This document shows positions 1 to 9,770 of a stretch of 64,000 bases of DNA, piece after piece. Source of the DNA: Haloterrigena sp. H1 (GTDB taxonomy: Archaea; Halobacteriota; Halobacteria; Halobacteriales; Natrialbaceae); assembly GCF_005938085.1 (NCBI RefSeq), contig NZ_SMZK01000001.1:2790001-2854000 (forward strand), given 5' to 3'. The stretch's first letter is position 1. Every line of letters begins with the position of its first letter. The position numbers and the translations under genes were made by a program. The notes below the pieces were generated by a model. The model did no database searches, had not been told where the DNA came from, and was given only the letters and a program-made list of their open reading frames with translations.

Positions 1-1979
1 GCGTCGGCGTGGGCGTCGATGCTCTCGAGGGCGAGCCCGGGCGTCGCATCGATCAGGTGCAGGTAACGCGACTCGTCGTAACTTCGGCGAAGGCCGCCGG
101 CGCCACGTTCGTAGGAACAACAGTAGAGCGCGCGCTCGGCCGCGCGAGCACCGAGCGCGAGCCGGCGGCGAGAGCGCTGGGCGTGATAGGTCTCGAACGG
201 CTCGCCGATGTCGGCGGTAGCGACCGTCGCGAACGTGTCAGAAACGTCTTCGGGGGACGGATCTGTGACTGCGGGGTAGGCAGACATCTCCCGGAGCCAC
301 GCCGTCGGAAACAGCTGGGTGAGAAACTGCTCGCCCGGATAGGTCTCGTCGATCAGATCCAGCAGGAAGACCGCCGTTCGCGAGTCGTATTTCAGGTCAT
401 CGACGGTACAGACGGTGACACCGCCGGTCGGCGGCCGCGTCTCGACCGCGTGGACGTAGGGCGCGTCGTACCGGATCGTTCGCCGGAGCATCCGGCGCAG
501 CCCTTGCCAGTCCGGTCCGACGAGGTCGGTCTCCTCGACGAAGTCGGCGATCTCGAGCACGCGACGGACGCCCTCGTACTGTTCGCGGGCGTCGACCCAC
601 TCTTCCTCGCGTGCGATTCGGCCCTTCAGGTCGGTGCGGCGGATCCAGCGCTCGAGCGAGCGCCGGACGCTCGCACCGGCGGTGTCCGCGAGCAGGTCGG
701 GCGAGAAATCGGGGACGCGAGCCCGAAGGCGGTCAAGCGAGACGGCTCGTGGATCGGTCGCGTCCTGTGTCGCAGTGTCCCCGAGTCGCTCGAGGGCGTC
801 GCCGTCGCGCTCCCGTTCGCACTGGCACGTGACGACAGCGTAAAGTTCGTTCACGGCGGGGTCCTCGGCCAGCGACGGAGTCCCAATCGTGGCGGTCGGG
901 ACGCCGGCGTCGCGGAGTCGCCGTCTGATCTCGGGGACCCGTTCGATCCGCGGGACGGCGACGGCGAATTCGTCGTAGGACCAGCCGTGGCGGTCGCGCA
1001 GCGACTGGATCTCAGTGGCGACCGCCCGGGCCTGTTCGCGGGCGGTTCCGGTCCGAATGCGTCGTGCGCGTCCCACTTGGTCGGCGTCCGCGCGCTCCAG
1101 CGGCTCGCCGGTCGCCAAAAACCGCGCGATCGGCTGGTGTGGCGGTCTGTCGTCCGTTGTGCACACTGTCTTGGGCTCGACCGTGAGCCCCGCGTCGGCC
1201 GCGATCTCGTCGATCGAACCGGGTTCGACGCGCGTCCGCTCGACGCTGGCATGGCGTTCGCCCAGACAGACCAGGTCGGCATCGCGCGTGAGTGCGGCGA
1301 GATACCGGCGGTCGAGTCGACGATACTCCTCGAACTCGACGGCGAGGACGGCGTCGAACGAGGCGGTAACGCGCGTCCGAAGGCCGTCGGCGTCGGCCTC
1401 GAGCAAGTCGACTGCTCGCGGGACCACGTCGGCCCGCTCGACGTAGCCCCGATCGTCGAGTTCCGCGTGGAACCGGTCGTTCATCGCGTACAGAAAGGCC
1501 AGACAGTCGTGGGGGTCCTCGAGATCGTCGAGCCGAATCCGCTGGCGAGTCGCCGCGAGCAGCAGTTGCCCCACGTCACGCGTGAAACTCTCGTGGTCGG
1601 CCGCCCGCTCGAGGTAGTCCGGAACTGCGCGGCTCGCCCCGTCGATCACCAGCGAGATGAGTTCGATCCGTTCCTCGTACTCGAGGCGGTCGAGCGTCGG
1701 ATCGTACTCCTCGATGGTTTTCGAGGCGTGTTCCGGTAGCGACTCGAGGCGAGGCGAGCGGGGACCGCTGCCTGCTCGCTCGTAGTCGGCATCGGCCAGC
1801 GCCTCGGTCAGCGAGTCGAGTCCCGCCGGGTGTCGTTTCAAGACTAACACGTTGCGGGGGCCGTACTCGTCGGCGAGCGCGGCGTACTCCGCGGCAACGG
1901 CCGCACAGACGTCGCGACCCGGTGCAGGCGCGTGGAGGAGCTTGCAGGTTCCCTCGAGGGTGGGCGGCGATGGAGCCAT
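1..1979 (-). CDS. UvrD/AddB-like helicase-family protein (partial, C-terminus outside window)
   Basis: Open reading frame on the minus strand running off the left edge, so only about 659 N-terminal residues are visible. It starts at an ATG (MAPSPPTLEGTCKLL) about 30 bases downstream of a TATA box. The segments RRLRDAGVPTATIG (a GVP element of superfamily I helicase C-domains) and VFLLDLIDETYPGEQFL resemble the second RecA-like domain of UvrD/RecB/AddB proteins. No GxGKT Walker A is visible near the N-terminus, where a true helicase would have it; the region reads APAPGRDV instead. An AddB-like or inactive-ATPase repair protein is therefore more likely than a canonical UvrD. The family assignment rests on these short motifs only. 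The missing C-terminus could hold a nuclease domain. Confidence 0.5.
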   Translation of the reverse strand, partial: MAPSPPTLEGTCKLLHAPAPGRDVCAAVAAEYAALADEYGPRNVLVLKRHPAGLDSLTEALADADYERAGSGPRSPRLESLPEHASKTIEEYDPTLDRLEYEERIELISLVIDGASRAVPDYLERAADHESFTRDVGQLLLAATRQRIRLDDLEDPHDCLAFLYAMNDRFHAELDDRGYVERADVVPRAVDLLEADADGLRTRVTASFDAVLAVEFEEYRRLDRRYLAALTRDADLVCLGERHASVERTRVEPGSIDEIAADAGLTVEPKTVCTTDDRPPHQPIARFLATGEPLERADADQVGRARRIRTGTAREQARAVATEIQSLRDRHGWSYDEFAVAVPRIERVPEIRRRLRDAGVPTATIGTPSLAEDPAVNELYAVVTCQCERERDGDALERLGDTATQDATDPRAVSLDRLRARVPDFSPDLLADTAGASVRRSLERWIRRTDLKGRIAREEEWVDAREQYEGVRRVLEIADFVEETDLVGPDWQGLRRMLRRTIRYDAPYVHAVETRPPTGGVTVCTVDDLKYDSRTAVFLLDLIDETYPGEQFLTQLFPTAWLREMSAYPAVTDPSPEDVSDTFATVATADIGEPFETYHAQRSRRRLALGARAAERALYCCSYERGAGGLRRSYDESRYLHLIDATPGLALESIDAHAD

Positions 1980-2010
1980 CGATCGTACGTCAGCGAGTAT
2001 GCTCGATTTC

Positions 2011-2020
2011 CTATTTAAAT
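2011..2020 (-). promoter_or_regulatory. TATA box of the helicase-like gene
   Basis: The sequence ATTTAAATAG on the minus strand lies about 32 bases upstream of the ATG at 1979, the usual distance for a leaderless or short-leader haloarchaeal transcript. It also separates this gene from the TPP-enzyme gene upstream on the same strand, so the two are probably transcribed independently. Confidence 0.5.
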
Positions 2021-2043
2021 GTGGGCACACTCGAGTACTGGTG

Positions 2044-3693
2044 CTAGTCACGCATCCAGTCGCTTGCCTGTGGCTCACGGGGGTCCGTCGGCACCGCGAG
2101 CACCACTGGTTCGTCGGCGTCGATCGCGGCTGCGAGACGCGACCGGATCTCGGCTGGCGTCGCCGCGCGCTCGGCGCGCAGCCCGAGGCTTTCGGCGAGG
2201 GTCACGAAGTCGATCGGTGCGTCCGCCCAGCCGTACTCGCCCGTCTCGAGGTCGTAGTTGCGGTCGGCGTCGTCGCTGATGATCGCGTAATCCTCGTTGA
2301 CGAAGACGACGACCGTCAGCGGGACGTCCTCGGTGACAACCGTGTGGAGTTCGTGGACACACATCATGAGCCCGCCGTCGCCGGTGAGGACGACCACGTC
2401 GTCGTCGGGGTGAGCGAGTTGTGCGCCGATGCCCGACGGCAGGCCGGTTCCCATCGTGGCCCACGACCCCGGATTGACGTACGAGCGCGGGCCCGCCGCC
2501 TCGAAGGTATTCAACCCCCAGACGCGAAAGCCGCCGGCATCGACCGCGACGATCGCTTCCCGTGGCACCGCCTCGCGGACGGCCTCGAGCGCGCTGACAG
2601 ACGTGAGCGGCGCCGATTCCGTCCGCAGATCCGCCAGGCGGTCGCTGGTCGCCCCCCGAACCGCACTCGCACGCTCGACGGCATCACTGTCATCGGCCGC
2701 AACCGCACGGTCGTCGAGGGCCGACTCGAGGGCCGACAGCGCCGCGGCGGAGTCGGCGACGATGCCGACGGTCGGCTCGTAGCCGGTGCCGAGGTCGGCG
2801 GGCTCGAGCGTGACGTGGACCAGCGCGTCCGGAAGATCGACCGACCAGGCACGGGTGGCGACCGCGTCGAAGTCGGTGCCGACGGCCAGCGCCGCGTCGG
2901 CGTCCGCAAGACACGCGAACAGTTCGGGAGCGCTACTGCCCGCGAGCGTTCCGGCGACGTAGCCGCCGGACCCGTCCGGAAGCACCCCTTTGCCCTTGTA
3001 GGTGGTGACGACGGGCGCACCGAGACGATCGGCGACGCGGCGCAGTTCCTCGCTCGCCCCGGCGGCGCGGATGCCCCCGCCGGCGACGATCACCGGCTCG
3101 GCGGCGGCAGCCAGCGTGTCGGCGGCAGCCGCGATATCGCGGTCGGCAACGCCCGTGATAGACTCGCGGCTGTACGTCCCCGGCGTCGCGAGGGGAACGT
3201 CCATCGTCAGGAAATTCTTCGGCACCCCGACCCTGACCGGGCCTTTCGGTGGCGTCTCGGCGGCCGCGATAGCTTCCTCGAGGACGACGGCCGCGCTTTC
3301 AGGGCGCTCGACGAGGACGTTGTCCTTGACGACGGTGTCGTAGGTCTCCGGCGGCGTCTCGTGGATGCCGTCGCCGCCGCGGATCTCGGGGTCGGTCTCG
3401 ACTGCGATGTGGATCAGCGGGGTGCAGTCGTTGAGCGCGTTCTTCAGCCCGTTCATGGCGTTCATATCGCCCGGGCCGGGAACGACGGCCGTCGCCGCGG
3501 GCCGCCCGCTGGTTTCCGCGTATCCCCACGCCTGATGGGTGACGGCCGTTTCGTGGCGGGCCATGACGAATCGGATGGCGTCCCGCGTCTCGATCGCCTC
3601 GTTCAGCGGCAGCGTCTGTGCGCCAGGAACACCGAACACGGTATCGATCCCGTTGTCGACCAGTCGCTCGATGACTCCGCGGCTGACGTCCAT
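2044..3693 (-). CDS. Thiamine pyrophosphate-dependent enzyme, acetolactate synthase-like
   Basis: A 549-residue protein with the three-domain layout of the POX/AHAS family. The N-terminal pyrimidine-binding domain has GVPGAQTLPLNEAI and the catalytic glutamate in ARHETAVTHQAWGYA (about residues 40-55). A central DHS-like domain holds the segment AAEPVIVAGGGIRAAGA. The C-terminal diphosphate-binding domain has GDGGLMM followed by NEDYAII, which is the TPP/Mg motif GDG...N. I chose the start MDVSRGVIERL, eight codons inside the longest ORF, because family alignments begin there. No regulatory subunit or branched-chain amino acid gene is nearby, so this is probably not the biosynthetic IlvB. It could be a decarboxylase, a sulfo- or benzoylformate-type enzyme, or an uncharacterised acetolactate synthase. 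The substrate cannot be told from the sequence. Confidence 0.85.
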   Translation of the reverse strand: MDVSRGVIERLVDNGIDTVFGVPGAQTLPLNEAIETRDAIRFVMARHETAVTHQAWGYAETSGRPAATAVVPGPGDMNAMNGLKNALNDCTPLIHIAVETDPEIRGGDGIHETPPETYDTVVKDNVLVERPESAAVVLEEAIAAAETPPKGPVRVGVPKNFLTMDVPLATPGTYSRESITGVADRDIAAAADTLAAAAEPVIVAGGGIRAAGASEELRRVADRLGAPVVTTYKGKGVLPDGSGGYVAGTLAGSSAPELFACLADADAALAVGTDFDAVATRAWSVDLPDALVHVTLEPADLGTGYEPTVGIVADSAAALSALESALDDRAVAADDSDAVERASAVRGATSDRLADLRTESAPLTSVSALEAVREAVPREAIVAVDAGGFRVWGLNTFEAAGPRSYVNPGSWATMGTGLPSGIGAQLAHPDDDVVVLTGDGGLMMCVHELHTVVTEDVPLTVVVFVNEDYAIISDDADRNYDLETGEYGWADAPIDFVTLAESLGLRAERAATPAEIRSRLAAAIDADEPVVLAVPTDPREPQASDWMRD

Positions 3694-3869
3694 ACGGTCT
3701 GTCCATCGACGGGACACTTATTCCCGCTGCCGGGCCGGACGCTACGAGCGGTCGAACCCCCGTCCAGCGGGTCCCACTCCCGACACGACCGGGACCGACG
3801 CGTGCCGACAGTCCGGGGTAACATCACGTGTCCGTCACGCCGGTTCTGCGTGAGCCGCCCCAACAATCA

Positions 3870-3876
3870 TTATAAT
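3870..3876 (+). promoter_or_regulatory. TATA box of the CBS-domain gene
   Basis: TTATAAT lies 23-29 bases before the ATG at 3899, consistent with a leaderless transcript. No Shine-Dalgarno sequence is needed or visible. Confidence 0.5.
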
Positions 3877-3898
3877 AGGGGAGAAAGTACTGTTCAGC

Positions 3899-4306
3899 AT
3901 GGAAGATATTTTCGTCGCTCGAGTCATGTCCACATCCCTACACACGGTCTCGCCGGACGCGCTCGTCGAGGACGCTGCCCAAGAAATGCTCACCAACGGA
4001 ATCGGGTCGGTCATGGTCGTCGACGATGAGAACCGTCTCGAAGGGATCCTGACGACGACGGACTTCGTCGAGATCGTCGCCGAACAGAAGCCGAAAGATC
4101 AGACGCCGGTCTCGAAGTACATGACCACCGATGTCGTCACGACCACGGCCCAGGAGAGTATCCGCGACGTGGCGGACGTCATGGTCGAACACGGCTTCCA
4201 CCACACGCCCGTCGTCGACGAAGACGAGGGCGTGATCGGGATGGTCACGACGTCGGATCTGGCCGGCTACATCTCGCACGTCCAGTCGCCCAGCCCCACC
4301 GAATAA
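3899..4306 (+). CDS. Tandem CBS-domain protein
   Basis: A 135-residue protein made of two CBS motifs and nothing else. CBS1 spans about residues 8-60 (VMSTSLHTVSPDALVEDAA to GILTTTDFVEIV) and CBS2 about 70-125 (YMTTDVVTTTAQES to GMVTTSDLAGYI). Such stand-alone pairs bind adenine nucleotides or SAM and act as energy sensors, usually on a partner protein. The short linker and soluble composition indicate a cytosolic protein. It is a single gene with its own TATA box, divergent from the TPP-enzyme gene. No partner is adjacent, so the target is unknown. Confidence 0.9.
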   Translation: MEDIFVARVMSTSLHTVSPDALVEDAAQEMLTNGIGSVMVVDDENRLEGILTTTDFVEIVAEQKPKDQTPVSKYMTTDVVTTTAQESIRDVADVMVEHGFHHTPVVDEDEGVIGMVTTSDLAGYISHVQSPSPTE

Positions 4307-4371
4307 GCACGGGCGATCGGATCGCCACGCCGTTTTGGTCGACAACTCACCTGTCCTGAGCGCGACGCCAG

Positions 4372-4716
4372 TCAGTCGTCGGCGTCGTCGTCTTCGGTCA
4401 TCCAGCGTACCGTCTCGTCGAGGTACTCCCGGAACGTGCGGGCCTCCGCTGGCGTCAACGCGATGTCGGCGTGGCCCGTCCCGTGGTCGCCGACCATCGC
4501 GTCGATGCTCACGATTACGCGGTGGTCCGTCTCCGACTCCGGACGTACCGAGACGTCAGCACGGTCAGGGTAGTCACGCGGCGGCCCGATCTCGAGGTCG
4601 GTCTCTCCGCGTGTCACGCCGATCTCGACGCGTTCGGATAACTCGAGGTCGAACGAGTCCGTCCGTTTGTCCTCGATCTGCACCGGCTCGTCGTCACTGC
4701 TGTTATCGTCTGCCAT
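4372..4716 (-). CDS. Conserved-looking acidic hypothetical protein (114 aa)
   Basis: I do not recognise the family. The start MADDNSSDDEPVQIEDK was chosen over an ATG 50 codons upstream because the upstream stretch overlaps the neighbouring gene and reads as shadow sequence, whereas this start is followed by typical acidic haloarchaeal composition. The protein has a beta-rich core with alternating hydrophobics (VEIGVTRGETDLEIG, HRVIVSIDAMVGDHG) and a C-terminal helix (EARTFREYLDETVRWM) before an acidic tail. No membrane segment or signal peptide is seen. It lies 88 bases downstream of the membrane protein at 4805 on the same strand and may share its transcript. Confidence 0.65.
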   Translation of the reverse strand: MADDNSSDDEPVQIEDKRTDSFDLELSERVEIGVTRGETDLEIGPPRDYPDRADVSVRPESETDHRVIVSIDAMVGDHGTGHADIALTPAEARTFREYLDETVRWMTEDDDADD

Positions 4717-4804
4717 AGCTGGTAATTGATCAGCAACGGCCTTGGCTGTACTGCCGACCGCGTGTGTCGGGGCGACTCGAGTGACTGAGTCGGGCCCCGA
4801 GCGG

Positions 4805-5218
4805 TCACTCGACGGCGAACATCGCATCATCGAGCTGCCAGCCACCACGCCAGCACTCGAGGGCAAACCAGGCGAGGTACCCGAGTACGAAAATCGTAAT
4901 CAGACCAGTGAGCAGCCACATCGTGCTCCCGACCGCGAACTGGCGCAGCCTCGAGAGCCCGAACGCACTCGAACCGATTGCGAGGATACCGATACCGACC
5001 GCGGCAACGCGGGGCCAGCCGAGGGTTCGACCGCCAATGGTGAGCCGCTCTCGGCGGCCGGCCAGCAGCAACGACAGTCCGACGGCAGCGAGCCAGCCAG
5101 CCAGTAGCAGCGTCGTCGGCTTCGTTCCACCACCGATGGCAAAGAGGCCGGCCAGCAACAGCGCTGCACCGCCACCGCCGGCGAACCCGCGGCGAACGAC
5201 GGCCTTCAGTCCAGTCAT
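4805..5218 (-). CDS. Small integral membrane protein (137 aa, four TM)
   Basis: The protein has about four hydrophobic segments: AGGGGAALLLAGLFAIGG, TTLLLAGWLAAVGLSLLL, VAAVGIGILAIGSSAFGL and WLLTGLITIFVLGYLAW. A positively charged loop (GRRERLTIGGR) sits between TM2 and TM3. I do not recognise a named family. It lies between uvrA and the 114-residue hypothetical gene on the minus strand, so it may be co-transcribed with the latter. No function can be assigned. Confidence 0.65.
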   Translation of the reverse strand: MTGLKAVVRRGFAGGGGAALLLAGLFAIGGGTKPTTLLLAGWLAAVGLSLLLAGRRERLTIGGRTLGWPRVAAVGIGILAIGSSAFGLSRLRQFAVGSTMWLLTGLITIFVLGYLAWFALECWRGGWQLDDAMFAVE

Positions 5219-5283
5219 CTGCCAGCGGGTTGGTCGGGTTCGCAGTTAGCCGTTCTGATACGCTCGATCCTTACGACAGGCGA

Positions 5284-8247
5284 TCAATCGTCGTCCATCG
5301 GTGCCGTCACGGGGTCGACGCGCTCGCCGCGCGGTCCCTCGAGATCGACCTTCGGCAGGAGATCGCGCAGGTAGCGGCCGGTGTGGGAGTCCTCGCGGCG
5401 CGCGACGTCCTCCGGCGTGCCGGTGGCGACGACCTCGCCGCCGTGCTCGCCGCCCTCGGGACCGAGGTCGATGATGTGGTCGGCGTTCTTGACGAGGTCG
5501 AGTTCGTGTTCGATGACGACGACGGTGTTACCGTTGTCGGTTAGCCGGTGGAGCACGTCGATGAGTTTGCGCTCGTCGGCTGAGTGCAGGCCCGTGGTGG
5601 GCTCGTCGAGCAGGTAGAGCGTCTCGCCCGAATCTTTCTTGCCCAGTTCCTCGGCGAGTTTGATCCGCTGGGCCTCGCCGCCCGAGAGCGTCGTCGAGGG
5701 CTGGCCAAGTTTCATGTAATCGAGGCCGACGTCCTTGAGCAATTGGAGCCGGCGGCGGATCTGGCTCGAGGACTCGAAGAAGTCGTAGGCCTCCTCGACC
5801 GACATCTCGAGGACGTCAGCGATGGTCTTGCCCTTGTAGGTGACGTCGAGCGTGGCGTCGTTGTAGCGTGCGCCGTCACACTCCTCGCAGGGGACGTACA
5901 CGTCCGACAGGAAGTTCATGTCGATTTTGACAGTGCCTTGCCCACCACACTCCTCACAGCGACCACCCTTGACGTTAAACGAGAAGCGACCCTTCTCGTA
6001 GCCGCGCTGTTTCGAGAGTTTGGTCTCGGCGAACAGTTCGCGCACGTAGTCGAAGACGTTGGTGTATGTCGCGGGGTTCGACCGGGGCGTGCGGCCGATC
6101 GGCGACTGATCGATCAGCCGGACGGTTTCGATCTCCGTGAGACCCTCGAGGGCGTCGTGGTCGCCCGGGATCACGCTCGTGTTGTCGTTCATTTCCCGAG
6201 CGAGTCCCTTGTAGAGCACCTCGTGCATGAGGGTGGACTTCCCGGAGCCGGAGACGCCGGTGATGGCGGTGAAACAGCTGAGCGGGATGTCGACATCCAG
6301 ATCGGACAGGTTATGCTGGCGCGCGCCGCGGATCGTCAACGTCCCGTCGGACTCGCGGCGCTCATCGGGAACGGGGATCTGTTTGCGCCCGGAGAGGTAA
6401 TCGCCAGTGATCGATTCCTCGGTCGCTTTGACCTCCTCGACGGGGCCGTTGGCGACGACCTCGCCGCCGCGCTTGCCGGGGCCGGGCCCCATGTCGATGA
6501 CGTTGTCCGCGCGGCGCATCGTCTCCTCGTCGTGTTCGACGACCAGCAGGGTGTTTCCGAGGTCGCGCAGTTCCTCGAGCGTATCGAGCAGTCGGTCGTT
6601 GTCACGCTGGTGGAGCCCGATCGAGGGCTCGTCGAGCACGTACAGCACGCCGACCAGCCCGGAGCCGATCTGGGTCGCGAGCCGAATGCGCTGGCTCTCA
6701 CCGCCCGACAGCGTCGCGGCCTCGCGGTCCAGCGTGAGGTACTCGAGGCCGACCTCGGTCATGAAACCGAGTCGCGCGCGGATTTCCTTCAGGATCTCTT
6801 CGGCGATCACCTTCTCGCGCTCGGTGAGGTCGGCCTCCATCGCTTCGAAGTGCGCCAAGGCGTCGCCGATGCTCATCGCGTTGATCTCGGTGATCGACGT
6901 GTCGTCGACCAGCACTGCTCGCGAGGCGGGTTTGAGACGGGTTCCGTCGCAGGCCGGACACTCCGTGACCGACATGTAGTCCTCGATGTGTTCGCGCGTC
7001 GAGTCCGAATCGGTCTCGAGGTAGCGACGGTCGAGGTTCGGAATAACACCCTCGAAGCGCTTTTTCTTCCGTCGGGTGCCGTTTTTCGTCTGCCGCTTGA
7101 ACAGCACCTGCTCGTCGGTGCCGTAGAGAAACGCCTGCTGAATCTCGCCGTCGATGTCCTCGAACGGCGTCTCGAGTGAAACGTCGAAGTGTGCGGCGAC
7201 GGCGTCGAGTCGGGTCCGGTAGTACGACCGGTTGTAGCTCCACGGCTCGAAGACGTGTTTCAGGGGCTTGGACTCGTCCTGAATGACGAGGTCCTCGTCG
7301 ACTTCCTTGGTCTCGCCTAGTCCCTCACACTCGGGACAGGCACCGTGGGGCGAATTAAAGGAGAACGAGCGGGTCTCGATCTCTGGTACGTCGATCCCGC
7401 AGTGGGTACACGCGAGATCCTTCGAGAACTCGACGACGAAGCGGTCGTCTTCCTCGACCTCGTCACCGAGCGCACCCGTCCGGCGGGCTTCCTTGCCGAG
7501 GTCAGCGGCGACCTCTTCTGAGGCATCGGGAAGGATGACCTTCAGCACGCCATCGGCCTCGTCGAGCGCCGTCTCGACGCTGTCGACGATCCGCGGGCGG
7601 TCCTCGACCGAGACTTTCACACGGTCGACGATCACGTCGATGGTGTGATCGAAGTTCTCGTCCAGATCGGGGTCATCGAGCGTCAGATCGTGTTCCTCGC
7701 CGTCGATCTCGACGCGGGCGTATCCTTCTGAGACGAGTTCCGCGAAGAGGTCCTCGAAGGCCCCCTTCTGGTCGCGGACCACGGGTGCCGCGAGTTTGGC
7801 TTTGGTTCCGTCGGGGAGCTCGAGGATGCGCTCGACCATGTTCTGGGCGCTCTGCTCGCCGACCTCGCGGCCACACTCCGGACAGTGGGGCGTGCCAACG
7901 CGAGCGTACAGCAGCCGCAGGTAGTCGTGCAGTTCCGTGACCGTCCCGACGGTCGAGCGAGGGTTGTTCGCGGCGTTTTTCTGATCGATCGAGATCGCCG
8001 GCGAGAGACCCTCGACGGTCTCGACCTGGGGTTTGTCCATCTGGCCCAGGAAGTTCCGCGCGTAGGCCGAGAGGCTCTCGATGTACCGGCGCTGGCCTTC
8101 GGCGTAGACCGTCTCGAACGCCAGCGAGGACTTGCCCGACCCAGAGAGGCCGGTGACGACGGTGAACTCCTCACGCGGGATCGTCACGTCGATGTCCTTG
8201 AGGTTGTGTTCCTCCGCCCCGCGAACGTCGATGGTGTCCTTGCTCAT
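5284..8247 (-). CDS. uvrA: Excinuclease ABC subunit A
   Basis: A 987-residue protein of normal UvrA length. It is the damage-recognition ATPase of UvrABC nucleotide excision repair. Two ABC ATPase modules are complete: Walker A motifs [12 protein letters not shown] (near residue 35) and [14 protein letters not shown] (about 660), signatures [12 protein letters not shown] and [14 protein letters not shown], and Walker B regions [13 protein letters not shown] and [12 protein letters not shown]. Zinc-finger cysteine pairs are visible at [25 protein letters not shown] and [17 protein letters not shown]. The C-terminus is acidic, as usual in haloarchaea. uvrB and uvrC are not in this window. The start [16 protein letters not shown] fits the family. 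Confidence 0.98.
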   Translation of the reverse strand: MSKDTIDVRGAEEHNLKDIDVTIPREEFTVVTGLSGSGKSSLAFETVYAEGQRRYIESLSAYARNFLGQMDKPQVETVEGLSPAISIDQKNAANNPRSTVGTVTELHDYLRLLYARVGTPHCPECGREVGEQSAQNMVERILELPDGTKAKLAAPVVRDQKGAFEDLFAELVSEGYARVEIDGEEHDLTLDDPDLDENFDHTIDVIVDRVKVSVEDRPRIVDSVETALDEADGVLKVILPDASEEVAADLGKEARRTGALGDEVEEDDRFVVEFSKDLACTHCGIDVPEIETRSFSFNSPHGACPECEGLGETKEVDEDLVIQDESKPLKHVFEPWSYNRSYYRTRLDAVAAHFDVSLETPFEDIDGEIQQAFLYGTDEQVLFKRQTKNGTRRKKKRFEGVIPNLDRRYLETDSDSTREHIEDYMSVTECPACDGTRLKPASRAVLVDDTSITEINAMSIGDALAHFEAMEADLTEREKVIAEEILKEIRARLGFMTEVGLEYLTLDREAATLSGGESQRIRLATQIGSGLVGVLYVLDEPSIGLHQRDNDRLLDTLEELRDLGNTLLVVEHDEETMRRADNVIDMGPGPGKRGGEVVANGPVEEVKATEESITGDYLSGRKQIPVPDERRESDGTLTIRGARQHNLSDLDVDIPLSCFTAITGVSGSGKSTLMHEVLYKGLAREMNDNTSVIPGDHDALEGLTEIETVRLIDQSPIGRTPRSNPATYTNVFDYVRELFAETKLSKQRGYEKGRFSFNVKGGRCEECGGQGTVKIDMNFLSDVYVPCEECDGARYNDATLDVTYKGKTIADVLEMSVEEAYDFFESSSQIRRRLQLLKDVGLDYMKLGQPSTTLSGGEAQRIKLAEELGKKDSGETLYLLDEPTTGLHSADERKLIDVLHRLTDNGNTVVVIEHELDLVKNADHIIDLGPEGGEHGGEVVATGTPEDVARREDSHTGRYLRDLLPKVDLEGPRGERVDPVTAPMDDD

Positions 8248-8383
8248 CGTTCGCTCACGATCGTAGACTGTCTGTCGTGTCGATACGGTTCCAGATTCAT
8301 TGTATCCGAATCAGTGGCCGGACGGACTTAACGAGTCTGAAAGGCAAATAGCGTAATCAGTGTTGACAAACAGCATTCGGATG

Positions 8384-9040
8384 TCAGCTGTCGGCCGTCT
8401 GCTGGGACGGCTCCGACTCGGACGGCTCGCCGGCTCGACCCTGCCACCACTGCCCGACGATCGCACCGGTCGCGAGGGCGACGACGAAGACGGCGACGGC
8501 GAGATTGAGCAACGGCACCAGATACAGGACCTGAACGACGAGTGCCCCGACGACCAGCGCGAGCCACGGGTTCGGCTCCGGCTCGTCACGGAGTCGACGG
8601 AGCACGACCAGGCCGGCCACGATCATTCCGATCGTGTTGATGACGGTCAGTCCGACCGAGACGCCGATCCCCACGAGCGTCGGGACAGACTCGAGGGCTG
8701 CAGGCGCGCCGGCGTCGACGAGCAGCGCCACCACGGCCCCCATGGCGGCGAACGCGACGAACCCGCCGACGAGTACGCCCAGCCCGATTACACCCGCACT
8801 CACGGGGTCGTCGCGGAGTCGCGTCTCGATCGACCGCACATACGAGCGGTCGACGGTCAGGACGGTCGCGCCGATGACGAGCGTGACGGCGACGTAGACG
8901 CCGAACGCGAGCGCTAGGTCTTCAGGCGTCGTGGGGTTCGCGAGGGTATCTCTGAGACCGCGCTGTGCGGCGGCTGGTATGGGAACGAGCGCCAGCAGCG
9001 CGACCGCTCCCGCAAGCGCGTAGCGATAGTTCATACGCAC
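8384..9040 (-). CDS. Membrane protein with N-terminal signal-like segment (218 aa)
   Basis: The N-terminal hydrophobic segment (YALAGAVALLALVPIPAAA) looks like a signal peptide or first TM with an AAAQ cleavage-like site. It is followed by about five TM segments (LAFGVYVAVTLVIGATVL, AGVIGLGVLVGGFVAFAA, LVGIGVSVGLTVINTIGM, ALVVGALVVQVLYLVPLL, VFVVALATGAIVGQWW) and a polar acidic tail. An alternative ATG lies two codons downstream (9034). I do not recognise a named family. It is divergent from the coiled-coil gene at 9207 and 136 bases upstream of uvrA's start on the same strand. Confidence 0.65.
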   Translation of the reverse strand: MRMNYRYALAGAVALLALVPIPAAAQRGLRDTLANPTTPEDLALAFGVYVAVTLVIGATVLTVDRSYVRSIETRLRDDPVSAGVIGLGVLVGGFVAFAAMGAVVALLVDAGAPAALESVPTLVGIGVSVGLTVINTIGMIVAGLVVLRRLRDEPEPNPWLALVVGALVVQVLYLVPLLNLAVAVFVVALATGAIVGQWWQGRAGEPSESEPSQQTADS

Positions 9041-9206
9041 ATCTCACGAGAGCCCGTTCCTAATACTGGCGGATACCAGCCCATGACGGCCCGATCGCAC
9101 GCGAGCCGCGATCGACACCCAGGTTGGCCACCCGACAGTTCAACAGACATGGCCTGCGCTTGCGGCCGGACCAAAGTGACTTCGGCCGGCAGTCCCAAGG
9201 AAGCCT

Positions 9207-9704
9207 ATGAGCGACGACGCCGCGGACACACTCGCGGTCGACGAGTTCGTCGAGTACTGTCGGACACAGGCCGGCTTACTCTCGGGCCGCGTCGAGCGAA
9301 TGGGCGAGGAAGCTGACGAGCTTTTAGACGAGATCGATCAGGAGATGGCCGAACTCCGATCGCGCCTCGAGGCACTGCCCGACGAAGTTCCCGGGACCGA
9401 AACGCCGTCGACCGCAGAGATCCCAGCCACGAGCGAACGCGACGTCGCTGCGATCGAGCAGCGACAGGAGACGCTCGAGGAGAAGCAACTCCTCGTCGAG
9501 GCGAAACAGGCCCGAATGCAGGCCTTTCAGGAGTTAGCAGCCGATTACACTGATCTCGCAGAAGACCTTGCGGCGGAAGCGGGAGACGGACAGGACGCGC
9601 TGACTCGGGTCATCGAGTTCGAGGCCGATGCCGACGCGCCGGCGTACTTCGACGAACGGCAGACGATGCTCGAAGCGGCAGCTGCGTCGACGGATACCGA
9701 GTAA
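9207..9704 (+). CDS. Acidic coiled-coil protein (165 aa)
   Basis: Cytosolic protein with two predicted coiled-coil stretches: about residues 25-55 (VERMGEEADELLDEIDQEM and the leucine-spaced residues after it) and about 75-115 (IEQRQETLEEKQLLVEAKQA), separated by a Pro/Thr-rich linker. Glu/Gln/Ala content is high and there are no cysteines or TM segments. I do not recognise a family. The next gene, on the same strand, has its own TATA-like element, so they are likely separate units. Confidence 0.65.
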   Translation: MSDDAADTLAVDEFVEYCRTQAGLLSGRVERMGEEADELLDEIDQEMAELRSRLEALPDEVPGTETPSTAEIPATSERDVAAIEQRQETLEEKQLLVEAKQARMQAFQELAADYTDLAEDLAAEAGDGQDALTRVIEFEADADAPAYFDERQTMLEAAAASTDTE

Positions 9705-9737
9705 GCGGACTTCCCGACCGGCTGCAACAGGGACGTA

Positions 9738-9744
9738 TACTTAT
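9738..9744 (+). promoter_or_regulatory. TATA-like element of the membrane protein gene at 9771
   Basis: CTTATAC lies 27-33 bases upstream of the ATG, the normal spacing for haloarchaeal leaderless genes. Confidence 0.4.
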
Positions 9745-9770
9745 ACTGGCCCGGCGGCCACGCTCCACCT

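Noticed and set aside
9..1739. Long plus-strand ORF (576 aa)
   Set aside because: It is the antisense of the helicase-like gene; its residue composition (many R, G, V, D in shadow pattern) and lack of motifs mark it as a GC-rich shadow.
1852..4029. Plus-strand ORF of 725 aa across the TPP-enzyme gene
   Set aside because: Antisense of the TPP-enzyme gene and out of frame with the CBS gene; no domain recognised.
5584..7179. Plus-strand ORF of 531 aa inside uvrA
   Set aside because: Complete overlap with uvrA on the opposite strand, whose motifs are unambiguous.
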